Source: Actinomycetes bacterium
GTDB taxonomy: Bacteria > Actinomycetota > Coriobacteriia > WRKU01 > WQUG01
DNA length: 5,581 nucleotides
Assembly (NCBI GenBank): GCA_009785855.1
Contig: WQUG01000036.1
Coordinates: 1-5,581, forward strand
Direction of reading: 5' to 3'
Shown here: piece by piece, positions 1-5,581 of the stretch
Numbering within the stretch: the stretch's first letter is position 1
Layout: each line of letters begins with the position of its first letter
Notes under the pieces: model-generated
The model's database searches: none
What the model was told of the DNA's origin: nothing
Seen by the model: the letters and a program-made list of their open reading frames with translations, nothing else
Program-made: the position numbers and the translations under genes

Positions 1-1178
1 ACGAGTCCCGCCAGCACGAGCGCGGCCCCTCCCCGCAGATCCGGACTGATGACCGGCGCGCCGGACAAGTGAGCGTCCCCTTTGACGAGCGCGTAGTGGC
101 CCTCGATGGAGATGTCAGCCCCCATGCGCCCCAACTCGTCGGCGAACATGAAGCGGTTCTCGAACACGTTTTCCGTTATGATGGAGGACCCGTGCCCAAC
201 GGCGTCGGCCGCCATGAACTGAGCCTGCAGGTCGGTCGGAAAGCCGGGATAGGGCAAGGTCTGGATATCGACGGCCTTGAGCTGGCCTGAGCTCCGCAGG
301 CGGATCGCGTGAGCGCCCCGCTCCACCGTCGCGCCCATCGCCTCAAGCTTGCGCAGCACGATGTCAAGATGCTCCGGCTCGATCCCGGACAGTTCGATAT
401 CGCCGTGCGTCATCGCCGCGGCAACCAGAAAGGTGCCGGCTTCGATGCGGTCTCCGATCACCTGATGACAGGTCTCACGAAGCTCTGAGGCACCCGTGAT
501 CCTGAGCTCGGCTGTGCCCGCGCCTTCGACCTCAACGCCCGCCTCCTGCAGGAAGGTGACCAGGTCTGTGATCTCTGGCTCTCGCGCGGCATTCTGGATG
601 ACCGTCGTGCCCCGAGCGCGCGCGGCGGCCATGACGAGGTTTTCCGTGGCGCCGACGCTCGGAAACTCCAGGAGCACCTCGGCTGCCCGCAGACCCGATC
701 GCGGCGCCTGGACCTCGATGTAGCCGTGCCGGATGCTGACCTCGGCGCCCAGCGCCTCGAGTCCGGCGATATGCATGTCGATCTTGCGCGATCCGATATT
801 GCAGCCCCCCGGCAAGGCGACGCGCGCCTGCCCGCAACGCCCCGCCAAGGGTCCCAGCACCGCCGTCGAGGCGCGCATCTGCGCCACCAGTTCGTAGGGC
901 GCCGTAAACGACGTCAGGCGCGCGGCGTCCAGCCGCAGCTCGTGCGGAGCAGTCCAGCTTACCTCTACGCCCAGCGCGCGCAGCACCTGCCCCATGACTT
1001 CGACGTCGGCGATATGGGGCGCATTGCGCAAAACGGTCACGCCCTCGATCAGGAGCGAAGCCGCCATCAGCTTCAACACGGAATTCTTCGCTCCCGAAGC
1101 CACCAGACGCCCGCAAAGCGCCGGAGAATGTTCTATGGTGATGTAATCGCTCAATTTCAATCTTTCAACAGGTAACAA
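1..1178 (-). CDS. murA: UDP-N-acetylglucosamine 1-carboxyvinyltransferase (MurA), 3' end cut by window edge
   Basis: Cytoplasmic enzyme that transfers the enolpyruvyl group of phosphoenolpyruvate to UDP-N-acetylglucosamine, the first committed step of peptidoglycan synthesis. The frame is open from 1178 to the left edge, giving 392 codons; by comparison with the 419-residue E. coli enzyme about 38 residues are missing, including the Arg397 equivalent in the HIDRGYE motif. Visible family features, numbered from TTG 1178: SGAKNS with Lys31 and Asn32; QMRAS with Arg102; LPGGCNIGSR with catalytic Cys126 and Arg131; NAAREPEI; DRIEAGTFLVAAA; FPTDLQAQ with Asp316; ITENVFENRFM; DLRGGAALVLAG with Arg382. 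The start is uncertain. TTG 1178 has AAGGGAG nine bases upstream; TTG 1160 and TTG 1154 fit the usual N-terminus better but lack a good Shine-Dalgarno; GTG 1199 lies just after an in-frame TAA. No frameshift or internal stop was found when I translated it. It follows atpC on the same strand behind a terminator. Confidence 0.96.
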   Translation of the reverse strand, partial: MLPVERLKLSDYITIEHSPALCGRLVASGAKNSVLKLMAASLLIEGVTVLRNAPHIADVEVMGQVLRALGVEVSWTAPHELRLDAARLTSFTAPYELVAQMRASTAVLGPLAGRCGQARVALPGGCNIGSRKIDMHIAGLEALGAEVSIRHGYIEVQAPRSGLRAAEVLLEFPSVGATENLVMAAARARGTTVIQNAAREPEITDLVTFLQEAGVEVEGAGTAELRITGASELRETCHQVIGDRIEAGTFLVAAAMTHGDIELSGIEPEHLDIVLRKLEAMGATVERGAHAIRLRSSGQLKAVDIQTLPYPGFPTDLQAQFMAADAVGHGSSIITENVFENRFMFADELGRMGADISIEGHYALVKGDAHLSGAPVISPDLRGGAALVLAGL

Positions 1179-1199
1179 AGGGACCGTCTCCCTTGTCAC
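1172..1199 (-). repeat. Imperfect inverted repeat (hairpin) in the murA leader/start region
   Basis: On the minus strand GTGACAAGGGA, a five-base loop GACGG, then TCCCTTTGTTAC. The arms pair over 11 positions with one G-U wobble and one bulged T. It is not followed by a U-run, so it does not look like a second intrinsic terminator. The 5' arm contains the AAGGGAG that is the best Shine-Dalgarno for murA, and the 3' arm contains the TTG at 1178. If folded it would hide both. A regulatory role is inference; it could be a chance structure or part of the terminator region. Confidence 0.5.
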
Positions 1200-1208
1200 A
1201 TTTTACAG

Positions 1209-1244
1209 AAAAACAGATCGTTCGCCCGCAGCGCAAACGACCTG
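1209..1244 (-). terminator. Rho-independent terminator after atpC
   Basis: On the minus strand a 12-bp stem (CAGGTCGTTTGC pairing with GCGAACGATCTG, with two G-U wobbles in RNA) encloses a seven-base loop GCTGCGG and is followed directly by TTTTT. It begins 29 bases after the atpC stop codon. It should end most atp operon transcripts before murA. The U-run is only five long, so some readthrough into murA is possible. Confidence 0.9.
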
Positions 1245-1273
1245 TTCCTCATACCGCCTGAAAAAACGCGCTC

Positions 1274-1702
1274 TCAGTTATAGTGACCCGTTATCGCCAG
1301 CACGCTGCTGAGCCAGTCCATCTCGCGTTGGAGGTCACTGCGGACGTCGATGTGCTCGTCGTCGTCGGGCAGCGCGTCACGTTCGGCCTTCAGCGCGTCA
1401 TACTGCGCCTTCAAGTCCGCAGTGTCCAGCCCCTTGACCGCAACGGCGCGATCCGTCAGCAGGGTTACGTGATCAAGAGCAACCTGAAGGTAACCGCCCT
1501 GCAGGGCGTAGACTTCAACGTCAGCCGTCGCGTTGTCCATCGTCAGACGCAGCTCGCCGCGGCCCAGCTCGCAGACCATCGGCGCATGCATCGGCAGCAC
1601 GCCAAACTCGCCGTCAGGCGAGGTGGCGATAACCTGGCGCACCTCGCCGGAGTACAGCGTGGACGTCGGCGTGACAACGTCAACCAGAAGAGTTCCGGCC
1701 AT
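1274..1702 (-). CDS. atpC: F-type ATP synthase epsilon subunit (AtpC)
   Basis: Epsilon subunit of the F1 central stalk. It binds gamma and the c-ring and, through its C-terminal helices, can inhibit ATP hydrolysis. The 142 residues show the N-terminal beta-sandwich (about 1-85, with GEFGVLPMHAP at 31-41 and YALQGGYLQV at 65-74) and a charged, predicted helical hairpin (about 92-136) with an acidic PDDDE turn at 112-116. The length is full for the family and longer than the shortened mycobacterial epsilon (about 121 residues). The ATG at 1702 is supported by AGGAGG six bases upstream, which starts directly after the atpD TAG stop across a 12-base gap, suggesting coupled translation. It is the last gene before the terminator at 1244-1209. 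The short C-terminus ALAITGHYN-like tail (last residues ITGHYN) has no feature I recognise. Confidence 0.97.
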   Translation of the reverse strand: MAGTLLVDVVTPTSTLYSGEVRQVIATSPDGEFGVLPMHAPMVCELGRGELRLTMDNATADVEVYALQGGYLQVALDHVTLLTDRAVAVKGLDTADLKAQYDALKAERDALPDDDEHIDVRSDLQREMDWLSSVLAITGHYN

Positions 1703-1714
1703 AGCAGACCTCCT
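1703..1714 (-). promoter_or_regulatory. Strong Shine-Dalgarno of atpC abutting the atpD stop
   Basis: The minus strand reads TAG AGGAGG TCTGCT ATG. A full consensus AGGAGG begins on the base after the atpD stop, with six bases before the atpC ATG. A ribosome finishing atpD would sit on this site, so translational coupling is likely. It decides the atpC start. Confidence 0.85.
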
Positions 1715-3124
1715 CTACGCCGCGGCCTTCATCTGTGCCGCGCGTTCGATGACGTCATCGATCGTGCCGGCATAGCGGAAGGCTTGCTCGGGCAGGTCGT
1801 CGTGCTTGCCGTCAACGATCTCGGCGAAGCTGCGAATCGTGTCCTCCAGCTTGACGTAGACGCCGGGGTTGCCGGTGAACTGTTCGGCCACATGGAAGCT
1901 CTGCGACAGGAACTGCTCGATCTTGCGCGCGCGCGAAACCGTCAGCTTGTCCTCCTCGGAGAGCTCGTCCATACCCAGAATGGCGATGATGTCCTGCAGG
2001 TCCTTATAATGCTGCAGGATCTCCTGCACGGCGCGGGCCACGCGGTAGTGCTCCTCGCCCACAATCTCCGGATCAAGAGCGCGCGAGGTCGAGTCGAGCG
2101 GGTCGACCGCCGGATAGATGCCCTTCTCTGAGATAGCGCGCGACAGCGTCGTCGTCGCGTCCAGGTGGGTGAAGGCGGTTGCCGGCGCCGGATCGGTCAG
2201 GTCGTCTGCTGGCACGTAAATAGCCTGCACCGAGGTGATCGAGCCCGTGGTCGTCGAAGTGATGCGCTCCTGCAGCGTACCCATCTCGGTAGCGAGCGTC
2301 GGCTGGTAGCCCACGGCCGAAGGCATGCGGCCCAGAAGCGCCGATACCTCGGATCCCGCCTGCGTGAAGCGGAAGATGTTGTCGATAAAGAGCAAGACGT
2401 CCTGGCCCTCGTCACGGAAGTACTCGGCCTCGGTCAGTCCCGCCAGACCGACGCGCAGACGCGCGCCCGGCGGCTCGTTCATCTGACCGTAGACCAGGCA
2501 GGTCTTGTTAATGACGCCTGACTCGCTCATCTCGTTGAAGAGGTCGGTGCCCTCGCGCGTGCGCTCGCCCACGCCGGTAAAGACCGAGGTGCCGCCTGAC
2601 TCCTGAGCCAGGTTGTTGATGAGCTCAAGGATGACGACCGTCTTGCCAACGCCCGCGCCGCCGAAGAGTCCCGTCTTGCCGCCCTTGATGTAGGGTTCAA
2701 GCAGGTCGATGACCTTGATACCCGTCTCGAATATCTCGGTCGAGGGCTCCAGCTCCGGAAAGTCCGGAGCAGGACGGTGGATAGGATACCAGTCGGCGAT
2801 GTCTTCCGGCATCGGCTTTTCATCCACGGGCTGACCCATGACGTTCCAAATGCGCCCCAAGGTGGCCTTCCCAACCGGCATCATCATCGGCTTGCCGGTG
2901 TCAGTGACCTCCAGACCACGCTGCAGACCGTCGGTCGAAGACATCGCCACCGCGCGGACGATATTGCCCGGCAGGTGCTGCTGTACCTCGCAGACGGTCT
3001 CGATGTGACCGATGGGAGTCATGGCCTCGATCTTGAGCGCATTGTAGATGGCAGGCATCGTCTCAGGCGTGAATTTGATGTCGACGACCGCGCCGACCAC
3101 GCTTACGATATGTCCTGTGTTCAT
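1715..3124 (-). CDS. atpD: F-type ATP synthase beta subunit (AtpD), catalytic
   Basis: Catalytic subunit of the F1 hexamer, forming ATP from ADP and phosphate at three alpha/beta interfaces as gamma rotates. The 469 residues match the family length. In order: N-terminal beta-barrel (about 1-80); Walker A GGAGVGKT at 155-162; GERTREG with general-base Glu187 and Arg188; AEYFRDEGQDVLLFIDNI, whose Walker B Asp is 248; the conserved SALLGRMPSAVGYQPTLA stretch from 261; YPAVDPLDSTSR with the adenine-contacting Tyr337; and the DELSEED motif, exact, at 386-392. All catalytic residues I looked for are present. ATG 3124 gives the family-typical N-terminus and is preceded by AAGGA at seven-base spacing. 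The gene lies 20 bases after atpG and 12 bases before atpC. Sequence alone does not show whether the complex uses protons or sodium, because subunits a and c are outside the window. Confidence 0.99.
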   Translation of the reverse strand: MNTGHIVSVVGAVVDIKFTPETMPAIYNALKIEAMTPIGHIETVCEVQQHLPGNIVRAVAMSSTDGLQRGLEVTDTGKPMMMPVGKATLGRIWNVMGQPVDEKPMPEDIADWYPIHRPAPDFPELEPSTEIFETGIKVIDLLEPYIKGGKTGLFGGAGVGKTVVILELINNLAQESGGTSVFTGVGERTREGTDLFNEMSESGVINKTCLVYGQMNEPPGARLRVGLAGLTEAEYFRDEGQDVLLFIDNIFRFTQAGSEVSALLGRMPSAVGYQPTLATEMGTLQERITSTTTGSITSVQAIYVPADDLTDPAPATAFTHLDATTTLSRAISEKGIYPAVDPLDSTSRALDPEIVGEEHYRVARAVQEILQHYKDLQDIIAILGMDELSEEDKLTVSRARKIEQFLSQSFHVAEQFTGNPGVYVKLEDTIRSFAEIVDGKHDDLPEQAFRYAGTIDDVIERAAQMKAAA

Positions 3125-3144
3125 AGATGCGTCCTTTTCTTCTG
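3125..3144 (-). promoter_or_regulatory. atpG-atpD spacer with the atpD ribosome binding site
   Basis: After the atpG TAG the minus strand reads a purine-rich run ending in AAAAGGA, then CGCATCT, then the atpD ATG. The AAGGA at seven-base spacing fixes the atpD start. The gap is too short for a separate promoter, supporting one transcript for the atp genes. Confidence 0.75.
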
Positions 3145-4028
3145 CTACTTATCTTCCAGAGCGGCCGCCCCGCCGACGATCTCGGAGATCTCGGTCGTGA
3201 TGGCGCTCTGGCGCGCGCGGTTAAATGACCGCGTAAGCGTACTTATCATCTCGGAGGCGTTGTCCGTCGCGGCTTTCATTGCCGTGCGGCGCGCTCCATG
3301 CTCGGATTCGGCGGACTCCAGCAGATAGCCGAAGATCATCGCCTCGACATAGGTCGGGATCAGGCTTTTCAGCACCTCTTCGGCTGAGGGCTCGAAGATA
3401 TACTCAAGGTTCCTGCGCTGAGTCTCGTCATCGGATTCCTCATCCTCGATGATGACGGGCAGCAGCGTCAGCACCTCCGGCACCTGGCGCGCCACGTTGA
3501 CGAAGTGGTTGTAGAATATCTCCACCCGATCAAGCGTGCCCTCCGTGTACTCACGGATGACGCGCGCGGCAAGCGACTGAGCGTCCACGAAGACCGGCGC
3601 TCCGCTGTGACCAGAAAGGCTCATCGCAGGCGTAATGCCCCGATACTGGAAGTAACTGACCGCCTTGCGCCCGTAACAGACCAGCTCGACCTCAAGGCCC
3701 TCTTCCAGAGCCTGGGCGCGCGCCTGCTCCACCATGTGGATGATGCCCGCGTTGAAACCGCCGGCCTGACCGCGGTCACTCGTAACCGCCACCAGCATGA
3801 CGCGCTTGCACTCGTCGTGCTCTTCGAGCAGCGGATGCGCCACGCCTGTCCCCGCCCGGCGCAGATCCGAGAGGATATGGCGCAGCGCGCGAACATAGGG
3901 GTGGGCCGCGTCGGCCTTGTTCTGGGCGCCGCGAATCTTGGCCGTCGAGACCATCTCCATCGTGCGCGTCACCTGACGCGTCGACTGGATAGCCGTGATC
4001 CGGCCTTTGATCTCTTTGAGGTTGGCCA

Positions 4029-4029
<1 letters not shown>
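3145..4029 (-). CDS. atpG: F-type ATP synthase gamma subunit (AtpG)
   Basis: Central rotor shaft that turns inside the alpha/beta hexamer and couples the c-ring to catalysis. The 294 residues agree with the family length. The N-terminal helix carries the signature from LKEIKGRI through TRQVTRTMEMVSTAKI (residues 4-32). The central Rossmann-like domain has TSDRGQAGGFN at 83-93, where Gln88 replaces the Leu usual in DRGLCGG/DRGLAGG. The C-terminal helix has SEHGARRTAMKAATDNA (242-258) and the family signature ITTEISEIVGGAAAL (277-291). The Arg-Arg in ARRTAM resembles actinobacterial gamma rather than the ARMVAM form of E. coli. An acidic loop, EDEESDDE at 195-202, precedes the C-terminal third. 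The ATG shares its A with the atpA TAA stop (TAATG) and has GGGAG nine bases upstream inside the atpA end, pointing to coupled translation. Confidence 0.98.

Positions 4030-5581
<1,552 letters not shown>

Noticed and set aside
532..1116. 194-codon frame on the minus strand inside murA
   Set aside because: It is a shifted frame of murA, very rich in Arg, Gly and Ala. The correct frame shows complete MurA motifs on both sides without a break, so there is no frameshift to explain.
1255..1275. T6 run just after the atpC stop as a first terminator
   Set aside because: I see no stable GC-rich stem directly before the T-run; the convincing stem-loop with T-run is the one at 1244-1209.
1275..1300. 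TATAAC at the end of atpC as a murA promoter -10
   Set aside because: It matches five of six -10 bases, but I find no -35 at suitable spacing, and the strong terminator at 1244-1209 would stop transcripts started there.
1283..2131. 282-codon open frame on the plus strand across atpC and the atpD end
   Set aside because: It is antisense to two certain genes, spans their junction and has the same compositional signature as other shadows. I see no ribosome binding site or family motif.

Overview
The window is a conserved housekeeping block. Every gene reads on the minus strand, so the biological order runs from the right edge to the left: atpA (5' end outside the window), atpG, atpD, atpC, a short non-coding gap, then murA (3' end outside the window). 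The four atp genes encode the alpha, gamma, beta and epsilon subunits of the catalytic F1 sector of a bacterial F-type ATP synthase. The genes for a, c, b and delta would be expected beyond the right edge. murA encodes UDP-N-acetylglucosamine 1-carboxyvinyltransferase, the first committed enzyme of peptidoglycan precursor synthesis.

Organism: the DNA is clearly GC-rich with G/C-biased third codon positions. The proteins look actinobacterial. One sign is the SEHGARRTAMKAATDNA stretch near the gamma C-terminus, whose Arg-Arg resembles the mycobacterial form. Another is an alpha subunit with about 12 extra residues before Walker B. MurA keeps the catalytic Cys, unlike mycobacteria, and epsilon is full length. 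From memory I favour an anaerobic Coriobacteriia-type actinobacterium, but this placement is an inference and no search was run.

Layout: 5581-4029 atpA; 4029-3145 atpG, sharing one base with the atpA stop (TAATG); 3124-1715 atpD, after a 20-nt gap carrying an AAGGA Shine-Dalgarno; 1702-1274 atpC, after a 12-nt gap with AGGAGG directly behind the atpD stop; 1273-1179 intergenic, with a strong intrinsic terminator at 1244-1209; a second imperfect hairpin at 1199-1172 over the murA start region; 1178-1 murA. The tight packing implies one coupled transcript for atpAGDC that ends mostly at the terminator, with murA expressed from its own weakly visible promoter or by readthrough.

I found no mobile element, CRISPR array, RNA gene or unknown gene. 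Points worth a second look are small: the alpha insertion, the murA leader hairpin that would cover its best ribosome binding site, the direct atpC-murA linkage, and the atpA start lying outside the window. I see no previously undescribed system here.
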